From Actinomycetota bacterium (GTDB taxonomy: Bacteria; Actinomycetota; Acidimicrobiia; Acidimicrobiales; Ilumatobacteraceae): a DNA stretch of 64,000 nt. A model generated the notes under the pieces. The model had not been told where the DNA came from, made no database searches, and saw nothing but the letters and a program-made list of their open reading frames with translations. Position 1 is the stretch's first letter. Every line of letters starts with the position of its first letter. A program made the position numbers and the translations under genes. The stretch covers positions 62,001 to 126,000 of the forward strand of contig JAUSLV010000019.1 in NCBI GenBank assembly GCA_030645495.1. The letters are read 5' to 3'. Below, piece after piece: positions 43,810-53,390 of this stretch.

Positions 43810-45501
43810 TCACTCGACGCCGAAGAGGTACGGGTAGAGGGGTTGCCCGCCGCGGTGCACTTCCACCTGCACGTCGGGGCGGTGCTCGCCGAGCCAGGCG
43901 TGGATCACGTCGGTGTGGCCGGGCGTGGCGTCGCTGCCTTCGATGACGGTGACGATCTCGCGGCCGGGCACGACCAGCTGCTCGAGCAGGCCCACCGTGG
44001 CGCCGTCGAGCGAGCCGCTGACGACCGCAATGCCGTTGGGCAAGTTCTGCGCACTGCGCACCAAGCCGATCCAGTCGCCCTCGCCGATCGGGCCGACATC
44101 GCTGTTGGTGGCGCGCACGGCCTGGGTGACCTCGCCGGTGGCCACCGAATCGGCTGCCTCGCTCATCTCTGCGGCGTTGGTCTCGGCGTCGATCTCGGGG
44201 TCGTACACCACGAGTGCGGCCAGCGCCTCGGCCATGCTCTCGGTCTCGACCACGAACACGGTCTTCCCGGTGAGCGCATCGAGTTGCTTGGCCACCGGGA
44301 TGATGTTCTTGTTGTTCGGCAGCACCACGACCTGGTTGGAGTTCACGGCCTGCACCGCGGCCAGCAGCTCGGCCGTGGACGGGTTGAGCGTCTGGCCGCC
44401 GGTGACCACGCCCTGCACGCCCAGCTGGCCGAACAGCTCGGACAGGCCGTCGCCGCTGGACACCGCCACGATCGCGCATGTGACCGGCGGCAGCCCGGCG
44501 GTGGCCTTGTGCCCGCCGCCCAGCGCGGCCTCGCGCTGGTGGTGCTCTTCGGCCACCTCTTCGAACAGGTCGGTGATGCGAATCGTGCGCGGTCGACCAG
44601 CGAGGTCGAGGGCCACCTCGATCGCGGCACCGATGTCGTTGGTGTGCACGTGGCAGTTCCAGATGCCGTCGCCACCCACCACGACGATGCTGTCGCCGAT
44701 CTCGCCCCAGTTCTCCTTGAACGTCTGGATGAGGTCGTCGCGCAGGTCGAGGAAGTACATCACCTCGTAGCGCAACTCGCTGACGTCGACGCCGCTCTCG
44801 CTGTGACGCAGGGCCACGGCCTCGAACTGGGCGACGGACAGACCCTCGAAGTCTTCCGGCACCGGCAACGGCCGGCCATCCACCACGTGCAATGCCGAGT
44901 CGAGCAGCAGCAGGAAGCCGGCGCCCCCGGCATCGACCACGCCGGCGTCCTTCAGCACGGGCAGCATGTCGGGCGTGCGATCCAGCGCCGACTTGCCGGC
45001 GGCGCGGGCAGCGTGCAGCACGCCCGCCAGCGATTGGCCCTCGTGGGCGGCAACGTGAGCGGCGTCGGCGGATTCGCGCACGACGGTGAGGATCGTGCCC
45101 TCGATCGGCTTCAGCACCGCTTGGTACGCGGCCGCGGATGCGGCCTTCAGCGCCTCGGCCACCTTGATCGCCGTGCCTTCGGTGGCGCCCTTCATCGTGC
45201 CGGCCAGCCCGCGCAGGATCTGGCTGAGGATCACGCCGCTGTTGCCGCGGGCGCCCATCAGGCTGCCGTGGCTGATCGCGTCGCACGTCGCGTTCTGGCC
45301 GTCGGCGCCCTCGGTGTCGGCCCCGTCGAGCTCGGCCACCACGGCATCGAGCGTGCGGGCCATGTTGGTGCCGGTGTCGCCGTCGGGCACGGGGTACACG
45401 TTCAGCCGGTTGATGCCAGCGGCGTGCGCCTTCATCGTGTCGCGGAACGTGATGACCGTGTCGCGCAACGCACGGTGGTTGAGGTGTTCCAGGGCGGTCA
45501 C
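43810..45501 (-). CDS. DAK2 domain protein, FakA/YloV-like fatty acid kinase
   Basis: A 563-residue protein. The N-terminal DAK2 domain has LNVYPVPDGDTGTNMARTLD for ATP/Mg binding and SLMGARGNSGVILSQILRG; a middle domain contains ELRYEVMYFLDL, and the C-terminal part DGLSELFGQLGVQGVVTGGQTLNPST corresponds to the DegV-like end. Family knowledge: FakA phosphorylates fatty acids presented by FakB (DegV) proteins; none is next to it, though plsX lies upstream. A TAGTCT -10 exactly 7 bases before the GTG at 45501 decides the start over the longer frame. Confidence 0.85.
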   Translation of the reverse strand: MTALEHLNHRALRDTVITFRDTMKAHAAGINRLNVYPVPDGDTGTNMARTLDAVVAELDGADTEGADGQNATCDAISHGSLMGARGNSGVILSQILRGLAGTMKGATEGTAIKVAEALKAASAAAYQAVLKPIEGTILTVVRESADAAHVAAHEGQSLAGVLHAARAAGKSALDRTPDMLPVLKDAGVVDAGGAGFLLLLDSALHVVDGRPLPVPEDFEGLSVAQFEAVALRHSESGVDVSELRYEVMYFLDLRDDLIQTFKENWGEIGDSIVVVGGDGIWNCHVHTNDIGAAIEVALDLAGRPRTIRITDLFEEVAEEHHQREAALGGGHKATAGLPPVTCAIVAVSSGDGLSELFGQLGVQGVVTGGQTLNPSTAELLAAVQAVNSNQVVVLPNNKNIIPVAKQLDALTGKTVFVVETESMAEALAALVVYDPEIDAETNAAEMSEAADSVATGEVTQAVRATNSDVGPIGEGDWIGLVRSAQNLPNGIAVVSGSLDGATVGLLEQLVVPGREIVTVIEGSDATPGHTDVIHAWLGEHRPDVQVEVHRGGQPLYPYLFGVE

Positions 45502-45508
45502 GGCGGTC

Positions 45509-45514
45509 AGACTA
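45509..45514 (-). promoter_or_regulatory. -10 element, leaderless promoter of the DAK2 gene
   Basis: TAGTCT, 7 bases before the GTG at 45501, identical to the rsmD -10. Confidence 0.5.
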
Positions 45515-45647
45515 GTGACGACTGGCACGCTTCCCCACGACGGGCACCCGCCAGCGCGCACATCGGCCGTTCTTCCCTGGTGGATGCGGGACCGGCGCTG
45601 ATAGCATTTCTCCGCTCATTGAGATCGCTCCCGGAAGAAGTTACGAC

Positions 45648-45839
45648 ATGGCAGCTGTATGTGAAGTGTGTGGCAAGGGCCCCAGCTGGGGCATGAACGT
45701 GTCGCACTCGCACCGTCGCACCAAGCGGCGCTGGAACCCGAACATCCAGCGGGTCAAGGCCCTCGTGGGCGGTTCGCCGAAGCGGTTGCACGTGTGCACC
45801 GGCTGTATCAAGAGCGGCAAGATCGTCAAGGCCGGCTGA
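45648..45839 (+). CDS. rpmB: Ribosomal protein bL28
   Basis: A 63-residue protein: [39 protein letters not shown] and [18 protein letters not shown], with both zinc Cys pairs kept. GGAAGAAG lies about 8 bases before the ATG. It diverges from the DAK2 gene, an arrangement common in actinobacteria. Confidence 0.95.
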   Translation: MAAVCEVCGKGPSWGMNVSHSHRRTKRRWNPNIQRVKALVGGSPKRLHVCTGCIKSGKIVKAG

Positions 45840-45847
45840 GGCCAGCC

Positions 45848-46069
45848 GTGCAGGGCGTCATCAAGAGCTACGACCCGACGTCGGGCGACGGCATCGTCGT
45901 TCGCGACACGGATCTCAAGGAAGTCGACCTCGCGGGCAACGCCCTCGACGGTTCGCTGTTCCGCATGCTCCGCCAGGGGCAACGAGTGATCTTCGATCTC
46001 GACACCGACGGCCGGGCCACCGCCCTGCGCCTCGGCAGCGAGATCGACATGGAAACGCCCGGCCACTGA
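45848..46069 (+). CDS. Cold-shock-domain-like protein
   Basis: A 73-residue protein whose VQGVIKSYDPTSGDGIVVRD opening matches the RNP1-containing first strands of cold shock proteins with atypical residues, followed by FRMLRQGQRVIFDLDTDGRA. GTG start 8 bases after the rpmB stop. The family binds single-stranded nucleic acid; this subgroup is divergent in its aromatic residues. The gene ends inside a terminator stem. Confidence 0.75.
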   Translation: MQGVIKSYDPTSGDGIVVRDTDLKEVDLAGNALDGSLFRMLRQGQRVIFDLDTDGRATALRLGSEIDMETPGH

Positions 46070-46081
46070 GGCCGGGCTTTT
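46057..46081 (+). terminator. Rho-independent terminator after rpmB-csp
   Basis: GCCCGGCC pairs with GGCCGGGC around a 5-base loop, followed by TTTT; the left arm overlaps the last codons of the cold-shock-like gene. Confidence 0.85.
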
Positions 46082-46177
46082 CCGTTTACTGGCCGTCGTT
46101 TGCCAGAATCCAGTTGACAGCTTCGCCGACCGCACGTCCGTGGGCTGCCCCCGCCATCGAAAGAGGAGTTCCCCGTC

Positions 46178-47965
46178 ATGACCGGAACCACGACGAATGC
46201 CCGCCTGCAGCAGTGGGTCGCCGACTGGGCGGAAATCTTCCAGCCCACCGACGTGTACTGGTGCGACGGCTCCGCCGAGGAGTACGAGCGGCTGTGCCAG
46301 GGCCTCGTCGCCAGTGGCACGTTCACCAAGCTCGATGAGGCCAAGCGCCCCAACAGCTACTGGGCGCACAGCGACCCGGGCGACGTGGCTCGCGTGGAAG
46401 ACCGCACATTCATCTGCAGCGATAGCGCCGCCGATGCCGGCCCCACCAACAACTGGCGCGACCCCTCGGAAATGCGCATCGAGATGACCAAGCTCTACGC
46501 CGGCGCAATGAAGGGCCGCCGGATGTACGTGGTGCCGTTCAGTATGGGCCCGCTGGGCTCGCCGATCGCCCACATCGGTGTGCAGCTCACCGACAGCGCC
46601 TATGTGGCCGCCAGCATGCGGATCATGACCCGTATGGGCCAGGGTGCGCTCGACGTGCTCGGCGCCAAGGATTGGGTGCCGTGCCTGCACTCGGTGGGTG
46701 CCCCGCTCGCGGCCGGCGAGAAGGATTCGTCGTGGCCGTGCAACCCCGACAACAAGTACATCGTGCACTTCCCCGCCACCCGCGAGATCTGGAGCTACGG
46801 CTCGGGCTACGGCGGCAACGCCCTGCTGGGCAAGAAGTGCTTCGCGCTGCGCATCGCCTCGGTGATGGCCCGCGACGCCGGTTGGCTGGCCGAGCACATG
46901 CTGATCCTCAAGCTCACCAACCCGGCCGGCGAGTCGAAGTTCATCGCCGCCGCGTTCCCCAGCGCCTGCGGCAAGACCAACCTGGCGATGCTCGTGCCCA
47001 CGATCCCCGGCTGGAAGGCCGAGACCATCGGCGACGACATCTGCTGGATGAAGTACGGCCAGGACGGCCGCCTGTACGCGATCAACCCCGAGGCCGGGTT
47101 CTTCGGTGTGGCCCCCGGCACCGGTTGGGACACCAACGCCAATGCGATGCACAGCCTGTGGGGCAACAGCATCTTCACCAACACCGCACTCACCGCCGAC
47201 AGCGACGTGTGGTGGGAGGGCATGAGCGACGACAAGCCCGCTCAGGCGATCGACTGGAAGGGAAACCCCTGGACGCCCGACTCCGAGACGCCGGCCGCGC
47301 ACCCCAACGCCCGCTTCACCGCACCCGCCGAGCAGTGCCCCAGCATCGCCCCCGAGTGGCAGGATCCTGCCGGCGTGCCGATCAGCGCGATCCTGTTCGG
47401 CGGCCGCCGCCGCACCACGGTGCCGTTGGTGACCCAGGCGTTCGACTGGACGCACGGAACATTCCTCGGCAGCATCATGGCCAGTGAGACCACCGCCGCC
47501 CAGCAGGGCGCCGTGGGCAACCTACGCTTCGACCCGATGGCGATGCTGCCGTTCTGCGGTTACAACATGGCCGACTACTTCGCTCACTGGCTGAAGGTGG
47601 GCGCGGCCAGCGCCCCCGAGAAACTGCCGCAGATCTTCTTCGTCAACTGGTTCCGCCGCGACGACAACGGCCGCTTCCTGTGGCCCGGCTACGGCGAGAA
47701 CAGCCGGGTGCTGAAGTGGGTGTTCGAGCGGGTCGCCGGCACGGCGGACGCGGTCGAGACCCCGATCGGCTACTTGCCGGCCGCCGGTTCGCTGGACATC
47801 AGCGGCCTCGACGTCGACCAGGCCGATCTCGACACGCTGCTGTCGGTCGACACCGAGGGCTGGAAGGCCGCGTTGCCCCAGATCGAGGCGCACTACGCCC
47901 AGTTCGGCGACGACCTGCCGGCCGCGCTCACGAAGCAGTTGGCCAAGCTCGCCACCTCGCTCTGA
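46178..47965 (+). CDS. pckG: Phosphoenolpyruvate carboxykinase (GTP)
   Basis: A 595-residue enzyme converting oxaloacetate and GTP to PEP and CO2. Conserved: [23 protein letters not shown]-type substrate region, [13 protein letters not shown], the active-site/P-loop [13 protein letters not shown] (with the reactive Cys), [38 protein letters not shown] and [34 protein letters not shown] sits upstream of the ATG. Transcribed alone, with terminators on both sides. Gluconeogenic or anaplerotic role. Confidence 0.97.
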   Translation: MTGTTTNARLQQWVADWAEIFQPTDVYWCDGSAEEYERLCQGLVASGTFTKLDEAKRPNSYWAHSDPGDVARVEDRTFICSDSAADAGPTNNWRDPSEMRIEMTKLYAGAMKGRRMYVVPFSMGPLGSPIAHIGVQLTDSAYVAASMRIMTRMGQGALDVLGAKDWVPCLHSVGAPLAAGEKDSSWPCNPDNKYIVHFPATREIWSYGSGYGGNALLGKKCFALRIASVMARDAGWLAEHMLILKLTNPAGESKFIAAAFPSACGKTNLAMLVPTIPGWKAETIGDDICWMKYGQDGRLYAINPEAGFFGVAPGTGWDTNANAMHSLWGNSIFTNTALTADSDVWWEGMSDDKPAQAIDWKGNPWTPDSETPAAHPNARFTAPAEQCPSIAPEWQDPAGVPISAILFGGRRRTTVPLVTQAFDWTHGTFLGSIMASETTAAQQGAVGNLRFDPMAMLPFCGYNMADYFAHWLKVGAASAPEKLPQIFFVNWFRRDDNGRFLWPGYGENSRVLKWVFERVAGTADAVETPIGYLPAAGSLDISGLDVDQADLDTLLSVDTEGWKAALPQIEAHYAQFGDDLPAALTKQLAKLATSL

Positions 47966-47978
47966 CCTGATCCGACCG

Positions 47979-48013
47979 CACGGCCCCGGTTCCCGCACGG
48001 GGCCGGGGCCGTG
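47979..48013. terminator. Hairpin between convergent genes
   Basis: CACGGCCCCGG pairs perfectly with CCGGGGCCGTG over 11 bp around a 13-base loop, between the pckG stop and the convergent membrane-protein stop. It has no T-run, as is common in actinobacterial terminators. Confidence 0.65.
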
Positions 48014-48025
48014 GGCGTCTTCCGG

Positions 48026-48409
48026 TCAGGTAGCGGCGATCAGCATCGCCCGAATGCCCAGCCCCATCACGAACAGGCTGCCGAACCCGTACAGGAAGTA
48101 CAGGCGGTGCTGCATCTGGAACCGATAACTGTAGATGATGGCGATCGCGATGATCGCCACGAACCCGTAGAACGCGTGGAATTGGGGCAGCGGCACCTTG
48201 TAGCGACTGACCAGCACCGCGCCGATCGTGACCTGCACGAACACCGTGGCCTCGGCGAGACCGATGAACCACCACAGGGCACGGGTGCGCAGGGGGGTCA
48301 GCCAGTTGGCGGCAATCGCCCACAGGCCGGCGAGACCGTTGCCGATGATGACCACCCAGGCCCACCCGCGGTGGATGTCGAGCATGGTGCTGAGGCCGGA
48401 AGCGAACAT
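48026..48409 (-). CDS. Four-helix membrane protein, unknown
   Basis: A 127-residue protein with four predicted membrane helices (about 16-36, 44-66, 78-96 and 103-123) and short loops with His and Tyr residues (FHAFYGFVA, FQMQHRLYFLYGFGS). A TAGATT -10 overlapping the upstream stop codon lies 7 bases before the ATG, so it can be transcribed separately from the lipoprotein gene. The His-containing helices loosely recall haem-binding membrane proteins, which is only a guess. Confidence 0.65.
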   Translation of the reverse strand: MFASGLSTMLDIHRGWAWVVIIGNGLAGLWAIAANWLTPLRTRALWWFIGLAEATVFVQVTIGAVLVSRYKVPLPQFHAFYGFVAIIAIAIIYSYRFQMQHRLYFLYGFGSLFVMGLGIRAMLIAAT

Positions 48410-48416
48410 TCGGACG

Positions 48417-48422
48417 AATCTA
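48417..48422 (-). promoter_or_regulatory. -10 element, leaderless promoter inside an operon
   Basis: TAGATT, whose first three bases are the stop codon of the lipoprotein gene, 7 bases before the ATG at 48409. Confidence 0.45.
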
Positions 48423-49097
48423 CTCGCCGCAGCCGTAACCGCCCACGAAGGAGATCAGTTCCTCGATCGGGTCGACCCCGGTCAGGAACCCGCTGAGCCC
48501 CTCCTCGATGTAGAACGACGGACCCGACAACTCGTCGGCGAGGTGCACCACCGCGTCCGGATACATCTCCGTGAGGTCGGCCACGGTGTCGCCGACGCCC
48601 AACCCGGCCTCGGTGGCGAGCCCCCACGGCTCGATCGTGTCGCCCGCGGCCGGGCCGTAGGTGTACGCGGCAAAGTGGCGCGACCCGGTGGCGTACGGCG
48701 ACTCGTCGCTGAACGTGATGGTGAGGTCGTGCCAGCGCACGAAGCGCACCTCGGTGCCCGGGCAGGCCAGGGCTTCCATTGCCGTGTCCAGCCAGCCCGT
48801 GTCCTCGTCGGCTTCACCCAGGATGGTGGTCAGGGTGGCGAACACTCCCTCGCTGTCGTCACCGAACAGCAGTTCGCCCAGCCCCGACGACGACAACTCC
48901 AAGGCTGCTGCCGGGTTCGTGGTGGTCGTGGTGGATGCCGCCGCCGTGGTGGTGGAAGCCGGCCGAGCGCTGGTGGTGGACGCGACGGCCGACGTGGTGG
49001 CGGCCGACGAGGTGGAGTCGGCACCCGGTGAAGTGGAGGAGCAGGATGCAAGGGCGAGCGCGGCCACGAGCACGGGGAGGGTTCGGCGCATCGTCAT
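48420..49097 (-). CDS. Secreted lipoprotein, unknown
   Basis: A 225-residue lipoprotein: signal peptide with lipobox ALASC, a long Ser/Thr/Ala linker (about residues 20-60) typical of cell-wall-spanning anchors, and a C-terminal domain of about 150 residues (SSSGLGELLFGDDSEGVFAT, VRFVRWHDLTITFSDE, GLGVGDTVADLTEMYPDAVV). The last is a pattern seen in several actinobacterial lipoproteins of unknown function. It overlaps the histidine phosphatase gene by four bases (ATGA) and shares its operon. Confidence 0.65.
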   Translation of the reverse strand: MTMRRTLPVLVAALALASCSSTSPGADSTSSAATTSAVASTTSARPASTTTAAASTTTTTNPAAALELSSSGLGELLFGDDSEGVFATLTTILGEADEDTGWLDTAMEALACPGTEVRFVRWHDLTITFSDESPYATGSRHFAAYTYGPAAGDTIEPWGLATEAGLGVGDTVADLTEMYPDAVVHLADELSGPSFYIEEGLSGFLTGVDPIEELISFVGGYGCGE

Positions 49098-49660
49098 CGG
49101 ATCAGTGTGTCGGCCTCGTGGCCGCCTTCCACGAGGTGGAGTCCAGCGGTGCCATCGGCGCCCTGGCCGGTGTCGACGATCGTGACGGAACAATTGTCGA
49201 GGCTGCGGATCACCAGCCGGTCGTCGCCGAGCGCCGCGCCGATGACGGCGTTGATCGCGACGAAGTGGCTGCACACGACGGTGTCGGTGGGCAACGCCAG
49301 CACGGCGGCCACCACGCTGTCGCGATAGCTCGTGTACCGCTCGCCGAGCGCCGCCCACGTGCCGGCCATCGCCTCACGGAGCCAGTCCAAGCGCTCACTC
49401 ATCGCCACACCCTCCGGCGAGGGGATCTCGGCCACGAGGGGTTCCACCACCGCGCTGACGCCCCACACCACCCCGAGGGGGAAGGCCGTCTGCTGACAAC
49501 GCAGCAACGGCGAGGTGACGAGGTGCAACGGCCCGAGCGGACGCAGGTGCGCGGCCACGGCGAGCGCCTGGCTGCGCCCGAGGTCGTCGAGGGCCGGGTC
49601 GGGGTCGACATCCCATCCGGCCGAGGCACGCCCGTGGCGCACCAAGTACACGCGGCTCAT
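49094..49660 (-). CDS. Histidine phosphatase superfamily protein
   Basis: A 188-residue phosphoglycerate-mutase-like protein. The phospho-accepting His lies in VYLVRHGRASAG, the second Arg in TSPLLRCQQTA, and the second catalytic His in VVCSHFVAINAVIG. The ATG at 49660 overlaps the PIG-L stop by four bases. Broad phosphatase function; substrate unknown. Operon partner of a mycothiol-amidase-like gene. Confidence 0.85.
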   Translation of the reverse strand: MSRVYLVRHGRASAGWDVDPDPALDDLGRSQALAVAAHLRPLGPLHLVTSPLLRCQQTAFPLGVVWGVSAVVEPLVAEIPSPEGVAMSERLDWLREAMAGTWAALGERYTSYRDSVVAAVLALPTDTVVCSHFVAINAVIGAALGDDRLVIRSLDNCSVTIVDTGQGADGTAGLHLVEGGHEADTLIR

Positions 49661-50460
49661 TCGAACAGCCAGCCGTCGCGCAGCGCGTGCGTGGCGCCCT
49701 TCTTGATGAACCACTCGGTGCCGAATGCGAACCGGAACGCCTCGTCGGGCAGCGACATGAAGAACCCTGCATCGGTGACCTGGCTGCGGTGGCAAGCGAT
49801 CGAGGCCTTCTTGACGAGCACGAACTCGCTGACATCCACCCGGTGGGTGATCTCGGCCTCGGGGGTGCCCATCGGGTTGCCGTCGTCGGCCGGCCCGTCG
49901 GGGTCCCACTCCTCCCCCTCCGGCTGTGGGTTCACACCCTGGTTCTTCGCCTCCTGGAAGAACCGCTTCATCTCGTCGCGGTTCATCGTCGCTTCGTACA
50001 CCGCCGGCGTTCCGGCCAACTCGGCGGCGCGGTGACCGACAGTGTGCACCTTGATGTGGTCGGGGTGGCCGTAGTTGCCGTGCCAGTCGTACACCGTCAG
50101 CACGTCGGCGGCCTCCTCACGCAGGATCGCGGCCAACGACGCCGCGGCTTCTTCCAGCGGGGCCTGCACGAACGAGCGCGGATGGTCGTTCTGCTCCCAG
50201 CCGGTCATGCCGCTGTCGGCGTAGTCGAGCCAGGCGAGGCGGTGCACGCCCAGCACCTCGGCCGAGCGGGCGGTCTCGGCCCGCCGCCGATCGACGAGCG
50301 TCTCGCCGTGGGCCAGGTCGTCGGGCAGTTCGCCGTGGTCACCGTTGGTGGCGATCACCAGCACCACTCGGTGGCCCTCCGCCACGGCCCTCGCGATCGA
50401 TCCGCCGGTGGAGATGCTCTCGTCGTCGGGATGTGCGTGGAAACAGACGAGCGTGCCCAT
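49657..50460 (-). CDS. PIG-L deacetylase, mycothiol conjugate amidase (Mca/MshB)-like
   Basis: A 267-residue zinc hydrolase. Zinc-binding FHAHPDDESISTGG (residues 7-20) and the distal His in HGNYGHPDHIKVHTVG are present, and ATNGDHGE and MNRDEMKRFF resemble Mca/MshB more than generic PIG-L. Family knowledge: cleaves GlcNAc-Ins or mycothiol S-conjugates in actinobacteria. Which of the two it does is not decidable here. It overlaps both neighbours in a tight operon (amidase, phosphatase, lipoprotein), with the racemase-like gene just upstream. Confidence 0.82.
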   Translation of the reverse strand: MGTLVCFHAHPDDESISTGGSIARAVAEGHRVVLVIATNGDHGELPDDLAHGETLVDRRRAETARSAEVLGVHRLAWLDYADSGMTGWEQNDHPRSFVQAPLEEAAASLAAILREEAADVLTVYDWHGNYGHPDHIKVHTVGHRAAELAGTPAVYEATMNRDEMKRFFQEAKNQGVNPQPEGEEWDPDGPADDGNPMGTPEAEITHRVDVSEFVLVKKASIACHRSQVTDAGFFMSLPDEAFRFAFGTEWFIKKGATHALRDGWLFE

Positions 50461-51632
50461 CAGGCGCCGGCCGGCGAAGCGTCGATGACCGCGCCGTTGG
50501 CGATCAGCGCCGCCGCGCGCTGCTCACCGAAGCCCCAACTGGTCAGGATCTCGCGTGAGTGCTGGCCGGGATGGGCGGGTAGCACATCGAGTTCCGCCTT
50601 CGTGCGCGAAAACCGCGGTGCGGGGGCCGGTTGATCCGCGCCGGCGACGTTCACGAACGTGCCTCGCTGCACCATGTGCGGGTGTTCGAGCGCTTCGTCC
50701 ATGTCGAGCACCGGCGCGAAGCACACGTCGGTCATCTCCATCAGGTCGCACCACCCGGCGCGGGTCTTGGTGAGGAAGATGTCGCGCAGCCGGTCCTTCA
50801 GGTGTGGCCAGTTGGCGCGGTCGTGCTGGTTCTTGAATTCGACGTCGTCGGACAGGCCGGTGAGACGCATCAGCTCGGCGTAGAACTGCGGCTCGATCGA
50901 GCCGATCGAGACGAACTTGCCGTCCGCACACTCGTAGGTGTCGTAGAAGTGGGCGCCGCAGTCGAGCATGTTCTCGCCCGGGGTCTTCGGATCGAACAGC
51001 CCCATGTTGCGAAAACCGTAGGTGAACGCGTTGAGCACGGCGGAGCCGTCCACCATCGCCGTGTCGACCACCTGCCCCTTGCCGCTCGTGGCCGCTTCGA
51101 ACAGCGCGCACACCACGCCGAACGCGAGGAACATGCCGCCGCCGCCGAAGTCGCCGACCAGGTTCATCGGTGCCAGCGGCCGCTCGCCCGGACGGCGCAC
51201 CTGACCAAGCACACCCGAGAGCGAGATGTAGTTGATGTCGTGACCGGCTGCCATCGCGTAGGGGCCTTCCTGACCCCAACCCGTCATGCGACCGTAGATC
51301 AGCTTCTGGTTGCGGGCCATGCACACCTCCGGACCGATACCAAGGCGCTCCATCACGCCCGGGCGGTACCCCTCCAGCAACACGTCGGCCTGGTCGGCCA
51401 GGCTGAGGAACGTCTCCACACCCTCCGCGTGCTTGAGGTCGATGGCGATGTTCTTGCGGCCGCGCAGCAAGGTGTCGGGGTGGGCGGTGGCCGGTGCGGG
51501 CCCGCGCACCGATTGTGACTTCTCGACGCGGATCACCTCGGCCCCCATGTCGGCCAGCAGCATCGCTGCGAATGGGCCGGGGCCGAGGCCCGCGAGTTCG
51601 ATGACCTTGCAACCGGAGAGGGGTCCAGACAT
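50460..51632 (-). CDS. CoA-transferase family III protein, alpha-methylacyl-CoA racemase-like
   Basis: A 390-residue protein. The opening GCKVIELAGLGPGPFAAMLLADMGAEVIRVE, the RGRKNIAIDLK segment, and the catalytic His/Asp regions AGHDINYISLSG and NLVGDFGGGG match Amacr racemases rather than formyl-CoA transferases. Family knowledge: inverts the 2-methyl stereocentre of branched acyl-CoAs for beta-oxidation. It overlaps the PIG-L gene start by one base (TGATG), so the four genes are probably one transcript. ACAGGA precedes the ATG. Confidence 0.88.
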   Translation of the reverse strand: MSGPLSGCKVIELAGLGPGPFAAMLLADMGAEVIRVEKSQSVRGPAPATAHPDTLLRGRKNIAIDLKHAEGVETFLSLADQADVLLEGYRPGVMERLGIGPEVCMARNQKLIYGRMTGWGQEGPYAMAAGHDINYISLSGVLGQVRRPGERPLAPMNLVGDFGGGGMFLAFGVVCALFEAATSGKGQVVDTAMVDGSAVLNAFTYGFRNMGLFDPKTPGENMLDCGAHFYDTYECADGKFVSIGSIEPQFYAELMRLTGLSDDVEFKNQHDRANWPHLKDRLRDIFLTKTRAGWCDLMEMTDVCFAPVLDMDEALEHPHMVQRGTFVNVAGADQPAPAPRFSRTKAELDVLPAHPGQHSREILTSWGFGEQRAAALIANGAVIDASPAGA

Positions 51633-51697
51633 TCCTGTGTTTTAGTACGGCACGGAAGGCACGGGGGCATCGACGGGCACATCTCGGCGCGTGTGGG

Positions 51698-51703
51698 TAC
51701 GCT
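51698..51703 (+). promoter_or_regulatory. -10 element, leaderless promoter of the M23 peptidase
   Basis: TACGCT followed by 7 bases and the ATG at 51711. Confidence 0.45.
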
Positions 51704-51710
51704 CGGCCCT

Positions 51711-52418
51711 ATGTGGCATCGTGCCTGGCGAGCGACGGTCCTGGTGGCCGCGGCGCTCAGCGCGTGCAGCGACGACGCTCCGGTGAGCCTGCCCACGACC
51801 GCCGCCGAGGCGACCACGAGCGCCCCGACGATGGTTGCGGCACCGACGACCACCGCGGCTCCGACGGTGCCACCCACGACGGTGCCGCCCGAGCCGAACC
51901 GGGTGTTCCCCGTGCAGGACGCAGCGCACAGCAGCTTCGCCGACGAGCACCACGACTACCCCGCCGCCGACATCTTCACCGCCGGCGGCTGCGGCAGCCC
52001 GCTGGTCGCCCCCGTCGACGGTGTCGTGCTCGAACTCAGCCGTGTCGACGTGTGGGCCACCGGCGGTGGGCCCGAGACCCGCGGTGGGTTGTACCTGGCG
52101 ATCCTCGGCAACGACGGCGTGCGCTACTACATGGCCCATTTCTCGGCGATCGAGGCTGCGCTCGCCCCGGGCGTCGCGGTCACCGCGGGCCAGGTGGTGG
52201 GCGCGATGGGTCGCACCGGCCGGGCGGGCGCCTGCCACCTGCACTTCGCCCTCTCGCCCGTGTGCTCCAACCCCGACTGGTGGGTGCGGCGCGGCGCGAT
52301 CTGGCCACAGGCGTACTTGCGCGATTGGCAGCAAGGGGTGCCCACCTCCCCGGTCGCCGAGGTGACGGCGTGGTCGGCCGCCAACCCCACCGTGTGCACG
52401 ACCCCTGCCGCCGACTGA
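51711..52418 (+). CDS. M23 family metallopeptidase lipoprotein
   Basis: A 235-residue protein: signal peptide with lipobox ALSAC, a Thr/Pro-rich linker, then a LytM/M23 domain with HHDYPAADIFTAGGCGSPLVAP-type start (zinc His and Asp), MAHFS and HLHFALSP. Three zinc ligands (H, D, H of HxH) are kept. Family knowledge: cleaves peptidoglycan cross-bridges or acts as a regulator of amidases. An in-frame ATG at 51693 is rejected because the -10 element lies over it. Confidence 0.85.
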   Translation: MWHRAWRATVLVAAALSACSDDAPVSLPTTAAEATTSAPTMVAAPTTTAAPTVPPTTVPPEPNRVFPVQDAAHSSFADEHHDYPAADIFTAGGCGSPLVAPVDGVVLELSRVDVWATGGGPETRGGLYLAILGNDGVRYYMAHFSAIEAALAPGVAVTAGQVVGAMGRTGRAGACHLHFALSPVCSNPDWWVRRGAIWPQAYLRDWQQGVPTSPVAEVTAWSAANPTVCTTPAAD

Positions 52419-52429
52419 CGGAGCGTCGA

Positions 52430-53311
52430 TCACTCAGCGAGGCCGGTGTGCGCCAGGATCGCGGCCGTCAGCACCGGCCACAGTTGGCGTGGCAGGTCGT
52501 GGCCCATGTCGGCCACGAACAGCAGGTGCGCGCCTGCGATCAGCTCCGCGGTGCGGAACCCGCCGCTGGGGGTGATCAAGGTGTCGTCGCGGCCGTGGAT
52601 CACCAGCGTGGGTACCTGCAGCTGCTGCAGCTGCGCCGCCCGCCGGCCGCTGGCGTAGATCGCCGCCAACTGCCGCGGCCCGCCTTCGGGGTAGAACGAG
52701 CGGTCGAAGTCGAGTGCCGCGGTGGCTTTCACTTCGGCCTCGTCCGCGTACTTCTTCGAGTACCACGTCATCCACTTCGGGCTGAACTCGATGTACTCGT
52801 CGCGAGTGGCGGGCGGCGTGGTGAAGATCACCTCCGCCGCTTCTGGCGTGGGCTGGCCCACCTCGACATCGCCGGGCTGGCTCATCATCGACACGAGGCT
52901 GCGCACTCGCTGGGGGTACTCGACGGCGATCGTCTGAGCGATCATCCCGCCCATCGACTGGCCCAGCACGTGGGAGCGCTCGATGCCCAGATGGTCGAGC
53001 AGCCCGATCGCGTCGGCCGCCATGTCGCTGAGCGTGTACGGCACGGGCGGCGGCGGCGTGTCGGCGAACGCCGCGGCGATCACCGCGTCCAGATCGACCG
53101 TCTGGCCGTCGAGCTTCGTGGACAGCCCGCAGTCGCGATTGTCGAAGCGGATCACGAACCGACCGCCGTCGGCCAGCATCTGGCAGAACTGGGGCCGGAA
53201 CAGCGTCATCTGCGCGCCGAAGCCCACCACCAGCAACAGCGCCGGATCGTCGGGTGAACCGAACGTGTCGTATTCCAGTTCCATTCCGGTGGACACCATG
53301 GCGCGAGGCAT
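52430..53311 (-). CDS. Alpha/beta hydrolase
   Basis: A 293-residue hydrolase. The oxyanion region VVGFGAQMTLFRPQF, FDNRDCGLST, nucleophile elbow GQSMGGMIAQ (Ser), the acid in VIHGRDDTLI and the His in MGHDLPRQLW form a complete triad. It resembles the aclacinomycin methylesterase/ haloperoxidase-like group. Substrate unknown. TATCCT 6 bases before the ATG at 53311 rejects the longer upstream frame. Confidence 0.85.
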   Translation of the reverse strand: MPRAMVSTGMELEYDTFGSPDDPALLLVVGFGAQMTLFRPQFCQMLADGGRFVIRFDNRDCGLSTKLDGQTVDLDAVIAAAFADTPPPPVPYTLSDMAADAIGLLDHLGIERSHVLGQSMGGMIAQTIAVEYPQRVRSLVSMMSQPGDVEVGQPTPEAAEVIFTTPPATRDEYIEFSPKWMTWYSKKYADEAEVKATAALDFDRSFYPEGGPRQLAAIYASGRRAAQLQQLQVPTLVIHGRDDTLITPSGGFRTAELIAGAHLLFVADMGHDLPRQLWPVLTAAILAHTGLAE

Positions 53312-53317
53312 CCGGGC

Positions 53318-53323
53318 AGGATA
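53318..53323 (-). promoter_or_regulatory. -10 element, leaderless promoter of the alpha/beta hydrolase
   Basis: TATCCT, 6 bases before the ATG at 53311. Confidence 0.5.
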
Positions 53324-53390
53324 GGGCACCCCTCGGCGGTTTGAGGGAACTCCGGCTGAGTCCCCAGTCGGAGCGGTGCCGGGGCGGCGA